A DNA stretch of 64,000 nt from Margaritifera margaritifera (GCA_029931535.1 JAQPZY010001620.1:578501-642500), one strand, 5' to 3'; counted from the first letter of the stretch, positions 11,936 to 23,870 are shown. Translations and numbers: made by a program. The notes: generated from the sequence alone by a model not told the origin.

Positions 11936-13388
11936 AAAATGTTTGCTCCTATTCTACATAGTTTTATCTTGCCCAGAAAATCAAGACCTTTATTAAATAT
12001 ATTAAGGTTGACCTTTGCATTTCCTTTTTTTCCAGCAGGTATAAGTCACAATCCATTGATCAGTTTTCCTCTTTTATGATCTACCAAACCCATTAGAAAG
12101 ATTAAATTTATTTATATATAACAGTCTGTATAAGAAGATTACTTGGAGAACTCATATAAGAAAACATATTTGTAATGCAGTTCATACGTTCAGGTATACA
12201 CTGAAGTTTTGTATTTCTATACATCTTTTTGCATCTACCTGGCAAACTGGGTGCGAGGATAACCAATGCTGATTATTAATAATTTCCATTTACAGAAATG
12301 AATCATCAAGTTCACTGGGTTTACTGTTTTACGTTATTTTTATGTTGTTAAATTTTATACAGGAGCTAATCAAACATTGGACTTCATTTTTTGGAAGAAT
12401 ATGGATAATTTGCACTTATATCCATACACTACCCGTAATTGCAGGCCCTGTGATTGCACAGACAAAGAATGTTTTCCACCAGTTCTGTGACTTTATGTCA
12501 CGCTAGATATTCAATTTATGTTTGTTTCTTTGCTTTTTCGTCTTCTTATTTCATCTTAAGTTCATTTTCGGATAGCTCAATTCATCTAGATCAATCATAA
12601 ATCAATTGCCATGAAAAGTCATTACCCATTTTGTTTAGCATGGTTACAAGGAATATTTCATAAAAAAAATGTAATGCATGTATTATTTGTAAGCTTTATC
12701 TAACTCAGACTATACTTATCCATTTTAAATTATTGCAGATGAGGCCAAATATCTTTATTCAAAATACTAAACAATTTTCTCAGGAAATACGTCTTTTTCA
12801 AGCAACGTTACGGTGGTAATTTTGACCTAAATAAAAGATTTCTTCAGAGGGAATCAGTTAAGCGAATTCAAATGCAGAGTGTAACGTGTTTATCAGTGTA
12901 CCAACAAATTATTTTGAGTGCACGGCATTTCGTCAGATTTGGTCATTCCGACATTTTATTACATAAGAAAGTCATGGAAAGCGACAGTATATCGAAAGCG
13001 ACAACTATTTGAAAATAAGAAGTACGGCATTTTAATGAAATTAGGTCAATATGATTTAGCATTACTTTCTTTATGCTAACATTCAATACTTTTCAGAGGG
13101 GCCAATATATTTTTACTATACTAATTAACATTAATTATGTATATTCTAATGCGCTAGAGAATACATAATCCAACACTGACCAGTATTTGCAGAGGCATCC
13201 TTGAGGTATATACAGATTTATGTTTTCTTTAACCTAGGTTTTGCGTTAAACTTATAACAACCATCCAAGCTGAATACAGAAATATTAAACCCTTTTTGAG
13301 TTTTACGATGAGTGGTTTTGCCAGTTTTGCTCTGTTTGTTAATGAGTTTGGAAACGAATTTATAAAGTGCCATCGTGTACTCTACGAT
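11936..13388. other. No gene seen
   Basis: AT-rich sequence with no recognisable reading frame. Confidence 0.45.
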
Positions 13389-13389
13389 C

Positions 13390-13680
13390 TGTCCTTTCCT
13401 CATTGCAGATTATAATGTAATCTTTTCCGACAATATAGAAAAGCTACAACGCATGTTGAATACGCATAGATCATATTGTCACAAATCGAACTTATTTACA
13501 AATATAGAGAAAACAAAAACTGTCGTTTTTCGTAACCAAGGAAGAATAAAAGATAAATAAAATATATGGTATCGTAGTACAAACAAATTAATATTGTTAA
13601 TCAATTTTGCCTTCTCGGACTGCTATTTTTTGTTATAATTGTTAATTCACTGTAATTCAAAAACAAGTAGCAACTCAAGG
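13390..13680 (+). pseudogene. LINE reverse transcriptase fragment
   Basis: The frame from about 13402 reads ADYNVIFSDNIEKLQRMLNT and then FTNIEKTKTVVFRNQGRI. This matches the stretch after the YADD catalytic box of many LINE reverse transcriptases (ADD..IFS.....LQ..L, then VN.EKTK..VF). The catalytic ADD has become ADY. After a stop at about 13558 and a frame change, NIVNQFCLLGLLF (about 13590-13630) matches the following VN.F.YLG block. Nothing recognisable precedes or follows, so this is a short decayed scrap. Confidence 0.6.
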
Positions 13681-14110
13681 GATCAAGTGTCTATTTCATG
13701 TGAGGAAAGAAAAGTAAGTGGGTCTGAGATTGCTAACCTGGATGTGATCTGTTTAATGACCAAATACAAGATGGCCAGGACATCTGTAGGATGCTTTCTG
13801 TTGAAATTTCGTCCAATGCTTTTGATCGCATATGTTTTAAAAACAATTGTTTCTATGTGTTCTATTTTTGAATCGTAATCAATATTTGAAACCGCATATC
13901 AGCATAATTTCTTTAGTACTGAAATGATTTTATGCCAGAATGCTTTCTGTCAGAGTTAGTCAAAACCTTGTTGAGCAGATTGTTGAGATAAAGTTGTTTA
14001 AATTATTTTAATTTACTTTTTGCGATACCAGCCAATTTGCATAAAATTGAAAGCCCTTAATGCTTGAATATTCTTTTATTAACTTTGTTCATATTCTGTT
14101 GAACTGTAGT
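13681..14110. other. No gene seen
   Basis: Unassigned sequence. Confidence 0.5.
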
Positions 14111-14710
14111 AGCAGAAGGGAGAGGTATTGGGGAAAATGACCCAATGGCGAGAATGGGAATTTAGCAAGGGGATTTGGGCCACTATGGGGAAAAGGTGAA
14201 TTATATATTAAATACTAGTACATCCATAGGTTTAAGATTGGGTTGGGTGGGTATGAGGAGAAATGGAAATTAACATATCGTTGGGTCATTATAGGAGGAA
14301 TGGAAATTTAACATCGTGGGTCACTATGGGGGAAAGGGGAATTTAACGTTACGGTTGGGTCACTGTGGGAGAGATAAGGGGTATTTAACATTACGGTTGG
14401 AAATTTAACATTACGGTTGGGTCACCAGGTGGGGAAAAGAAAAGTTTACATTACGGTTGGGTCAGTATGGAGAAAATGGAAATTTAGCATTATCAATTAC
14501 TATGGGTGGAAGGGGCAATTTAACATTACAGTTGGATCACTATGTGGAGAAGGGAACGTTTAACATTACGATTGGGTAAGTATGAGAGAAATGGAAATTT
14601 AACATTGTGGGTCACTATGGGGGGGGGGGAGAGGAATTTTAATATTACGGCTGGGTCACTATTGGGGGAGGGAAGTGGAAGGGAAATTCGCATTGTGAGT
14701 TACTATGATG
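14111..14710. repeat. Degenerate G-rich minisatellite, about 12 units
   Basis: Diverged units of roughly 40-55 bases share TTTAACATTACGGTTGGGTC, ACTATGG and a GGGGAAA-type stretch. Unit length varies and homopolymer G runs have expanded (about 14621-14630). Reading frames through it are incidental. Confidence 0.8.
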
Positions 14711-15029
14711 ATCTAGCACCTTTAATGACAATCCAGTTGAGCATATGGTTTGACCGTGACAGTTGGGGTAATGACGACATCAAAGGTTAGGCCTTACGCT
14801 GTAACCATTAGCAAATCCGGAGACTTGGCATCAGTTATAGCGAGTGGCAGCTCCCATTACTAAGCTCAATGATGCCTAATGGCAGCATGCATATATCCTA
14901 GATTTATACATAAATCGTTATATGTACTTCAGATTTTCTTGGCGGTGTAAGCAAATTTGCATATATTGTACTGATGTTATAAGTAACGGCAATCAGTAGA
15001 ATCAACTAATAATAACACTAAAATTACTA
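14711..15029. other. No gene seen
   Basis: Unassigned sequence. Confidence 0.5.
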
Positions 15030-15365
15030 AACTTACGTAATTTACTGGAGACAAAAAATATTCGAAATATTATATTAAAATTATGGTCAAGACTAAAAAT
15101 CGTACTCAAACTCCGAAACTGAAACAAGATTAAGCAGAGACTAAAAACCCACGGAATATTGTACTGAAATGGCTGAGACTAAAAGTAATACTAAACTTTT
15201 GAAACTGAAACGGAATATAGACTAAAATAAGACGGGTAATTATTTTAAATAATATGGCCTAGATTAAAGCTAATACTAAAATTACGAAACTAACACGGAA
15301 TTTATCCAAAACCAAAATATTACGGAACTTTATACTATTATGACCTAGGCTAAGAGTATTAAAAA
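15030..15365. repeat. Decayed tandem repeat, about 80-100 bp period
   Basis: ACTAAA-, TACGAAACT- and ACGGAAT-type blocks recur three to four times in the same order with many substitutions. Confidence 0.55.
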
Positions 15366-16060
15366 ATTTGAAAATCATAAACCAACTTAAAAAATAAAAT
15401 ATTTAATACACAAATAAATGTTTTTAAAAAAATCAAGATGGAAAAAAATCCTCTAGAAAGTCAAATAAAGATGGAAAGAGAGAGAGAGAATCACAGAGCA
15501 TTCAAGAATTAAAAAGGTTGATTCCTAGAATGAAACAATTAAGAACTAAATACAACATTTAAAAACAACGTGCTTAAACAAGATAAAAAAAATTAGGAAA
15601 AAAATAAAAAGAACAAAATATAAAATTTTAATTTAAAAAAAATATATTAAGAAACACATAAGAAAACAATGTGAAAGAAAAGAAAATGAGAGTACGAGGA
15701 AAGGTTACAAACACTCATACACACATGCATGCATACACACCTATACATACATACAAACTGAAGGGGTTAGCTTATATACTTATATTAAATATCCAACTTA
15801 CCATTGCACATGCAAAGGTAGTGTTTGGGTATTTACATTTACATACAATCACACACAAAACATAAGGATCCTATGGGAAATGAAGATGAACATAGACTAT
15901 CAAATATAGCATCACACAAACAAATGGATGGGAAGTAGCTCGTATACTTATATTTAATATTCAACATATCATTACTCATGCAAACAAATGGTGGAGGTTG
16001 AGGTGGAGAGGATGTAGCTCATATGCTTTGACTTTCTGTCCAATAAACCATTACACATAC
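15366..16060. other. AT-rich and decayed repeat sequence
   Basis: A-rich tracts, then ACATAC-rich sequence with two or three diverged longer blocks (GTAGCTC...TATACTTATATT...CATTAC) that seem ancestral to the 38-bp array that follows. Confidence 0.5.
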
Positions 16061-16064
16061 ACTA

Positions 16065-16632
16065 TGGGTGTAGCTCCTATACATACCATCACACATACAC
16101 TATGGGTGTAGCTCATATACATACCATCACACATACACTATGGGTGTAGCTCCTATACATACCATCACACATACACTATGGGTGTAGCTCCTATACATAC
16201 CATCACACATACACTATGGGTGAAGCTCATATACATACCATCACACATACTCTATGGGTTTAGCTCATATACATACCATCACACATACACTATGGGTGTA
16301 GCTCCTATACATACCATCACACATACACTATGGGTGTAGCTCCTATACATACCATCACACATACACTATGGGTGTAGCTCCTATACATACCATCACACAT
16401 ACACTATGGGTGTAGCTCCTATACATACCATCACACATACACTATGGGTTTAGCTCATATACATACCATCACACATACACTATGGGTTTAGCTCATATAC
16501 ATACCATCACACATACACTATGGGTTTAGTTCATATACATACCATCACACATACACTATGGGTTTAGCTCATATACATACCATCACACATACACTATGGG
16601 TTTAGTTCATATACATACCATCACACATACAA
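16065..16632. repeat. 38-bp minisatellite, about 15 units
   Basis: Units contain TATGGGTGTAGCTCCTATAC followed by ATACCATCACACATACAC. The GTAGCTCC variant dominates the first two thirds. A TTTAGCTC or TTTAGTTC variant dominates the last third, so variants are spatially clustered, as expected from local unit duplication. Confidence 0.95.
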
Positions 16633-17034
16633 AGCGAAGGACTATAGTATACTTTTGTTTTTGTTTCTTCATACACACATAATTACATACAAACACATAT
16701 ACACACACACATATAGAGAATGAAAATTTTCAACGGGGTGAACAAATGGGATAGAGAGACAGACAAAGTCACAAAAATGACTTAGTTTTACAATCCAACA
16801 CCCACACATACAAATAAAACGATGAGGAAAGGTATGGCATATGAAATGGTCACTGACATGTGTTCTTCAAGACAAACACCCACACGTACAAACAACACAG
16901 AGGAATAAAAGGGAATAGTTGAGGGTTACTCACACTTGCTTATGGACAATCAAACAAACAAATACTTCTGTACTAACAAACAAGCACACATCGTTACATA
17001 GAAGGAAACAAGGGGTAGGGAAGTATATACCTAT
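16633..17034. other. No gene seen
   Basis: ACATAC-rich spacer between two tandem arrays. Confidence 0.5.
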
Positions 17035-17828
17035 ATACCTACATACATACCTACATACCTATCTACATACCTATCTATCTATCTACCTACATACATGCAT
17101 GCATACATACATAATTACATACATACATAATTACATAATACATAAATACATACATACATACATATATACAAAGATACATACATACATATATGAATACATA
17201 CATACATACATACATACATACATACATACATACATACATACATACATACATACATACATACATACATACATACATACATACATACATACATACATACATA
17301 CATACATACATACATGCATGCATGCATGCACATACATACATACATACATACATACATACATACATACATACATACATACATACATACATACATACATACA
17401 TACATACATACATACATACATACATACATACGTGCATGCATGCATACACATACATACATACATACATACATACATACATACATACATACATACATACATA
17501 CATACATACATACATACATACATACATACATACATACATACATACATACATACATACATACATACATGCATGCATGCATGCATGCATGCATGCATTCATG
17601 CATGCATGCATGCATGCATACATAAATAAATACATACATACATACATACATACATACATACATACATACATACATACATACATACATGCATACATGCATG
17701 CATACATACATACATACATACATACATACATACATACATACATACATACATACATACATACACACACACATACATACATACATACATACATACATACATA
17801 CATACATACATACATACATACATACATG

Positions 17829-17860
<32 letters not shown>

Positions 17861-18148
17861 CATGCATACATGCATACACATACATACATACATACATACA
17901 TACATACATACATACATACATACATACATACATACATACATACATACATACATACATACATGCATGCATGCATGCATGCATGCATGCATTCATGCATGCA
18001 TGCATGCATGCATACATAAATAAATACATACATACATACATACATACATACATACATACATACATACATACATACATACATACATACATACATACATACA
18101 TACATACATACATACATACATACATACATACATACATACATACATACA
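17035..18148. repeat. (CATA)n domain with GCAT blocks, about 1.1 kb
   Basis: Long CATA/TACA tetranucleotide tracts with islands of ATGC repeats (TGCATGCATGCA). A composite marker (GCAT tract with a central CATTCATG, then CATACATAAATAAATACA) occurs at about 17566-17640 and again at about 17960-18034, an offset of 394 bases. This shows duplication of a segment and not just slippage. Long frames of Tyr-Ile-His-Thr or Tyr-Val-Cys-Met repeats on either strand are artefacts. Confidence 0.97.
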
Positions 18149-19530
18149 ATCATATATACCATACCGGGTGAGGAGTTGGATCTGAGACTAACACATACAC
18201 ACACCTGTATACATACAAACATGCAAACATACAATCACAGTAGCGAATGATGGGAACTGAGTCAATTATGCAAATAGGAATAGGGTACATGGAAGATGGA
18301 CAAAAACATACATAATTACAGAGGAGAACTTATCTATAATATTCAACACACTTCCTTACTCACCAAAACCAAACCAACATACAAAAACTAACAAGGGTTA
18401 TGGAACTATTTTTTATAATACATGCATACATACATGCAAACGTACAATCAAATATACTAAAAGGGGTGGTGGAGTGGTTACGACCACTAACATGTACATA
18501 CACACGGCCACATGAGAATTGAGTCAGGAATAACAATTGCAAAAGAAAAATAAAAACATAACATTTGAACACAAGAATCTTAAAAACAAAACAAATTACT
18601 CACAATTTTTAACAGCAACTACTTATTTTGAATTTTTTCCCAAACTTCAAATTAATATTTTTTGAGAAAATTTTAAAAATAAAACATTATTTTAAAATAA
18701 AAATAAAAATAAAAATAAAAACCTATTTAAATAAAAATATAAAAAAATACAGATGTAAAAAAATTAATAATAAAAAAGTAAAACCAACTTTTAACGTAAA
18801 CATTGAAGAAAAAAATAAACAAATTTAGCAAAATAGTTTTTAAATCAAATTAGAAAAATAAAAAACAACACCATCCTTACAGATCAAAACATCCTTACTG
18901 AATAAACACAATGTTGTTGAACAAAACACATCTTTATTCAACAACACACATCCTTACTGACAATGCTCACCCTTACTGACCAACACTCAAACACACATAC
19001 AAACTCATGTTTAAGGAGGATGTAAAGTATGTAGAAAGTTATGAGGATTAACACATATTCTTACAGAATTGAGTTATAGATGAAAATGTACCTAATTATA
19101 GACAAGAACTCATGTATACAATCAAATGCACGTCCGTTCTCACCAACACCACATCTACACCAACAAACAAGCGAAAGGGGAAAGTGATGGTGATTTTCAC
19201 ACACTTATTTACACAATCCAACCCACCTCCTTACTAACCAACATCACCCTTACATACAAAGAAACCAGTGGGAGGGGACTATATTTTTATTTTCACACAC
19301 ACACACACACCGATGCTTGATTTAATAAAAATGTATTTTTTTTTAAAGTATCCCAGTTATTATAAGATTTACATATTACACCTACCGAAAAAGATCTTGT
19401 TAAAGAGTTATAAGGTAATATTCGGAATTCTCTTTTTTTTTTTTTTTTTTTTTTCTTTTTTTTTTTCATGTGAAAATCTTAAGAGAGAGAATGTTAGACA
19501 TGTCATCAAAATTGGTAAGAATTTTTTGTA
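18149..19530. other. Decayed A-rich and ACATAC-rich sequence
   Basis: Diverged ACATACAA-type sequence, an A-rich tract (18690-18850), CCTTACT-containing degenerate repeats (18870-18990), a CA run (19295-19310) and a T-rich tract (19433-19466). No gene is visible. Confidence 0.5.
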
Positions 19531-20000
19531 ACGGCCGCCATATATTATGGTGGATCGTTTTTTTTTTTTATATAAATCTGAAAGGTTGTTATGCTAAGAT
19601 GCTTTCGGTTAAATTGAATAAAATTCTGCTAAGCAGTTTTTGAAGAAAAAAAAAGTCGTTTAATGGTTTTCGTTGTTAGTAACGGAATCCATATTTGACG
19701 GCTGATCGGCATCATTTGAACAAATTGTAAAGACTTTCATACTAGAATGCTTTATTTCAAATTCTGTTTTAGAAGAAATTGTTTAATAGTTTATGTCTTT
19801 TAGTAAGGATGGCCCTATTTAGATGAAATATCGGCATTTTTTGAACAAATGCATGGCCCTTACACTAAAATTCTCTCTCTAAGAGCATGTGTAAATTGAC
19901 AAAGGGTTTTTGAGAAAATGTCTTAAAGAACAGACAACGAATGATGGACGAAGGACGGATAGCCATGCCATAAGTTCACTTGACCTTACTGAAAAAGGAT
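19531..20000 (+). repeat. Candidate dispersed repeat element
   Basis: Blocks with GTTAGTAACGG or TTTAGTAAGG, a CCATAT or GGCCCTA patch and an AAATTCTGTT or AAATTGAATAAAATTCTG stretch recur about three times. The end reads GACGAAGGACGGATAGCC then CATAAGTTCACTTGACC. A similar terminus (ACGGACG..., then ATAAGCTCACTTG) is, from memory, common in bivalve genomic repeats. Family assignment needs a search. Confidence 0.4.
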
Positions 20001-20231
20001 TGTTATTGCAATGGTTTAAAAACAATCCCACCTATTTTACACATATGTAGGAAGTATTCTGGGATATGTATGTGAAGACTGGGGATTTCATCTTGATCTA
20101 GATATTGAAAAATATAGATACTATTGCACAGTCTACTCCGAACTTCAAAAACTTCGTAAATTATACATAGAAAAATAAGAATTGTTGAATACTAGTTAAA
20201 CTTACTGAAAAGTTAAAACTGTATTTTAGTA

Positions 20232-20254
20232 CTCTCTCTCTCTCTCTCTCTCTC

Positions 20255-20323
<69 letters not shown>

Positions 20324-20335
20324 GTGTGTGTGTGT
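20232..20335. repeat. (CT)n(TA)n(GT)n compound microsatellite
   Basis: CT at 20232-20257, TA at 20259-20312, then a short GT run. Confidence 0.95.
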
Positions 20336-20670
20336 TACAAGTTTTGGGACGAGAAGGGAAATTTGCATTCCGTCAAACAAAGACTCTTTGATAATTTTAT
20401 TCATGATCTAAATTCTGTTTTTATCTCGTCGCTAAAAGGCATCTTATTTAATTGCTTAAATTATATTCACGAAATATTATTTTAAAAAAGTCTTTTTGTA
20501 ATTTAAAATATCCACTCATAATTTACTATAAAACCATGTCGTCACTGACGAACTGCTAGAAAGAACAGAATATTTTTTAAATGTAATTAAAATTTTATTT
20601 GCGGATGAGTTTCATTTCATTTATGTTTGTGAAAAATATAAAAACTTAAGAAAGACGATATGACTGATCA
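20336..20670. other. No gene seen
   Basis: Unassigned AT-rich sequence. Confidence 0.5.
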
Positions 20671-20859
20671 GACTGGTTTCTGTGTACGTAATTTAGGTAT
20701 TTCTTTGTAAGTATTCAAACTTAGACTGGTTTATGTGTACGTATTTGAGGTATTTCTCTGTAAGTATATAAACGTAGACTGCTTTCTGTGTACGTAATTT
20801 AGGTATATTTCTCTGTAAGCATGTAAACGTAGACTGGTTTCTGTCAACGTAATATAGGT

Positions 20860-21035
20860 CAGGGGTCCCCAACCTTTTTGTGCCTATGGACACATTTGTG
20901 AGTTTATGAGAGAGTGGCGGGCACTAAACAATTAACTTGGCCCAGTTTTTATATTATTATTATTCAATATAACCTCTTCCGCGGGCACACAAAAAACCTT
21001 GGCGGGCGCCATGGAGCACCGCGTTGGGACCACTG
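20860..21035. mobile_element. hAT-type MITE inside the satellite, 176 bp
   Basis: Left end CAGGGGTCCCCAAC; right end reverse complement CAGTGGTCCCAAC, a 13-14 bp imperfect terminal repeat of the Ac/Charlie type. The left 8-mer ATATAGGT (20852-20859) is repeated at the right as ATATAG-T with one G lost, after which the satellite unit continues. The interior contains GTGGCGGGCAC and its inverted partner GGCGGGCGCC. No coding capacity. Confidence 0.85.
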
Positions 21036-21109
21036 ATATAGTATATTTCTCTGTAAGCATGTAAACGTGGACTGGTTCCTGTGTACGTAATTTAGGTATT
21101 TCTCTGTAA

Positions 21110-21747
21110 GGTGGCGCTCAACAGTTTCGTATTTTGCATAGGGCAAGATTTTGAAAGAAAACGAATTTCCCAGGTTTTCCTCACTGGTTATCCTGGCTAT
21201 TTAAAAAGGACCTTGCATATCTTAGGTATTATTGAAAGAACTTTGAATTCTCTTTATTTTGATATATGATTGATGGGTGCAATTTGGGTTATAGAGTATA
21301 CAGCTTGGTCTTACTTCACATGTGCACATATCAAAAATATTATAGCTCCGCTTGGTCATTTTCACTTCCTGAACTTTAAAAAGGTGAATTGTAAAACAAT
21401 AACCCGATAACTTTTTTTTACTTTTTTATATTTTGTAATTCGTTCATTGTACTTTCAGAAGCTGATATTGCCTACTTTGACAAAATTAGTTTTCCCTATT
21501 TTACTAACTGCTAAAAATAGTGAACTTTGGACTAATTCGTTCTGATTTTTCGAGCACATGGGTGCGGATATTTTTGTCAGATGTATGCTTAGATCATGTA
21601 TAATTTCCACAAGTACAATAGATAAAAAAAAAATCAGTCATAGTACATGAAAATAGCATAGAGGTATGCCAACATTCTCTTCATTGTGCAACTTAACATT
21701 ACACCTGTCACTCTCTCAGAAGTACACAATATATGTAGAGCGCCTCC
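21110..21747. mobile_element. MITE-like element with TWA duplication, 638 bp
   Basis: The insert begins GGTGGCGCTCAACA and ends with the reverse complement of GGAGGCGCTCTACA, 12 of 14 matching. The satellite reads CTCTGTAA before it and TTAGCATG after it; a 3-base TAA/TTA duplication restores the normal CTGTAAGCATG of the unit. A 3-bp TWA target is typical of PIF/Harbinger elements, but the termini alone do not prove that family. The interior has no coding frame. Confidence 0.65.
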
Positions 21748-22118
21748 TTAGCATGTAAACTTTGACTGGTTTTTGTGTACGTAATTTATTTATTTCTCTG
21801 CAAGCATGTAAACGTAGACTGGTTTTTGTGTACGTAATTTAGGTATATTTCTCTGTAAGCATATAAACGTAGACTTGTTTCTACGTACGAAATTTTAATA
21901 TTTCTCTGTAAGAATGTAAACGTATACTGATTTCTGTGTACGTAATTTATGTATATTTCTCTGTAAGCAATGTAAACATAGACTGGTTTATGTGTACATA
22001 ATTTAGGTGTATTTCTATGTAATCATGTAAAAGTAGACTGGTTCCTGTGTACGTATTTTAGATATATTTTTCTGTAAGCATGTAAACGTAGGCTGGTCTC
22101 TGTGTACGTAATTTAGGT

Positions 22119-22369
22119 TTGGTTTGGTTTTATGGGTTTAACGCCATTTTTCAGCATATGATAGGCCATACATGGCGGGCAGTATGTCTGGTGGAGGAAG
22201 AACCCGGGAATATCCCGGGAAGAACCACCGACCCACGGGAAGCTACTGGCAAGCTTTCTTACGTGACCAGATTGGCCGAGCCCAAGACTCGAACCCACGC
22301 GGACAGAGGTGAGATGGCAGTGATCGGTAAAGGCGAGCGCCTTAGACCACTCGCCACCCGGGGCCCATT
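22119..22369 (-). mobile_element. tRNA-derived SINE inside the satellite, 251 bp
   Basis: On the minus strand the element starts with an RNA polymerase III promoter. The A-box region is GGTGGCGAGTGGTCTAAGGC (about 22339-22358) and the B box is GGGTTCGAGTC (22286-22296), about 50 bases apart, as in a tRNA with a long variable arm (Leu or Ser type). A unique body ends in GCCATGTATGGCC, GGCGTTAAACCC and an AAACCAAACC tail. The 12-mer CGTAATTTAGGT flanks it on both sides (22107-22118 and 22370-22381). That 12-mer is also part of the satellite unit, so the insertion duplicated it within one unit. Confidence 0.9.
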
Positions 22370-22625
22370 CGTAATTTAGGTATATTCCTCTGTAAACAAT
22401 GTAAACGTAGACTGGTTTCTGTGAAATTAATTTAGGTGTATTTCTATGTAATCATGTAAACGTGGACTGGTTCCTGTGTACGTAATTTAGATATATTTTT
22501 CTGTAAGCATGTAAACGTAGGCTGGTCTCTGTGTACGTAATTTCGATATATCTTTCTGTAAGCAAGTAAACGTAGACTGGTTTCTGTGTACGTAATTTAG
22601 GTATATTTCATTGAAAGCATGTATT

Positions 22626-23065
22626 CTCATGTAACAGTGGAGTTTTTTTATTGTTCACTTGAACTTTTACTGCACCGTTTGTATATCTTTTGTTTTACCA
22701 GTGAACCGCATAGCTTAAGACAATGAAAAAGAAATCAGAGTAATAACATGCTGAGTATCTTAGTGTACGGGACTAATGAAACATGGCGAAGAGACCAGAA
22801 TGTTTTTCTTCAGTGATAGTGATGGTAGAAAACTAGCACTGAACGGTTTCAATGCACTAAAGAAAGTAAGAGGCAGGATCTTAAATTTATTAGAGATTAG
22901 AGAATCACATTTGTAAAGGTAAACTTGCCACCGTGAACAGCCTTGTTGTGAGGGGAACCAGCATCCGATCTCCATGGTTCTGATGTTCCAGCTATTGAAA
23001 TTAAGAAGTTCATCGCAATAGTCTAATAACTTACCAGCTCTCTATGCAGGAGCCAAAGACCAGTC
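22626..23065. other. No gene seen
   Basis: Unassigned spacer between two tandem arrays. Confidence 0.5.
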
Positions 23066-23069
23066 AGGT

Positions 23070-23677
23070 GTTCACTATAAATTGAGAGCTTGACGTTAGT
23101 GCTACTATTTAACATGAATTGAGAGCTTGACGTCAGTGCAACTATTTAACATGAATTGAGAGCTTGACGTTAGTGCTACTATTTAACATAAATTGAGAGC
23201 TTGACGTTAGTGCTACTATTTAACATGAATTGAGAGCTTGACGTTAGTGCTACTATTTAACATGAATTGAGAGCTTGACGTCAGTGCTACTATTTAACAT
23301 GAATTGAGAGCTTGACGTTAGTGCTACTATTTAACATGAATTGAGAGCTTGACGTTAGTGCTACTATTTAACATGAATTGAGAGCTTGACGTCAGTGCTA
23401 CTATTTAACATGAATTGAGAGCTTAACGTCAGTGCTACTATTTAACATGAATTGAGAGCTTGACGTCAGTGCTACTATTTAACAATGCAGGTGTTCACTA
23501 TGAATTGAGAGCTTGACGTCAGTGCTACTATTTAACAATTCAGGTGTTCACTATGAATTGAGAGCTTGACGTCAGTGCTACTATTTAACAATTCAGGTGT
23601 TCACTATGAATTGAGAGCTTGAAGTCAGTGCTACTATTTAACATGAATTGAGAGCTTGACGTCAGTGCTACTATTTA
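23070..23677. repeat. 37-bp minisatellite carrying CRE sites, 15 units
   Basis: Units contain ATGAATTGAGAGCTTGACGT, then TAGTGCTACTATTTAAC or the CAGTGC form. Seven units have the full CRE palindrome TGACGTCA (units 2, 6, 9, 11, 12, 13, 15), six have TGACGTTA, one TAACGTCA and one TGAAGTCA. Three units near the right side (and a partial one at the left edge) carry an extra CAGGTGTTCACT segment, making them about 53 bases. CRE is the binding site of CREB/ATF proteins; whether it is bound here is not known. Confidence 0.95.
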
Positions 23678-23800
23678 ACAATTTGGAAGAAATTCCTTCA
23701 GATTTACTATCAACTTTTATTTCTCGTCGAAATTCAACTTTTGACCATTCGTGTTAATCTATATGTCATTATCGACGCAGTAACTGTGTTTTAAATAGCA
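23678..23800. other. No gene seen
   Basis: Short spacer of unassigned sequence. Confidence 0.5.
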
Positions 23801-23821
23801 ATAATAATACTAATAATAATA

Positions 23822-23870
<49 letters not shown>
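23801..23870. repeat. (AAT)n(ATT)n hairpin-forming microsatellite
   Basis: AAT units pass into ATT units at about 23822, so the tract is partly self-complementary. Confidence 0.95.

Larger units (their letters stand above)
20672..22625. repeat. 55-bp satellite, interrupted three times
   Basis: Units of about 55 bases contain GTAAACGTAGACTGGTTTCT, GTGTACGTAATTTAGGTATA and TTTCTCTGTAAGCAT. Array pieces lie at about 20672-20859, 21036-21109, 21748-22118 and 22370-22625, about 17 units in total. The gaps are three separate transposon insertions, and the unit resumes at the same internal position after each. The 21748-22625 pieces contain a mixture of GTATATTT and GTATTT length variants. Confidence 0.93.

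Noticed and set aside
17087..18234. Very long frames (up to about 340 codons) of Tyr-Val-Cys-Met or Tyr-Ile-His-Thr on both strands
   Set aside because: They are pure translations of the CATA tetranucleotide tract; the same tract is open in several phases and both strands.
22119..22369. A functional tRNA gene (A and B boxes present)
   Set aside because: The body continues past any tRNA 3' end, has a SINE tail and is flanked by a target duplication.
23070..23677. Possible CRISPR-like array (regular 37-bp spacing)
   Set aside because: The whole unit repeats with no unique spacers, and the sequence is animal nuclear DNA.
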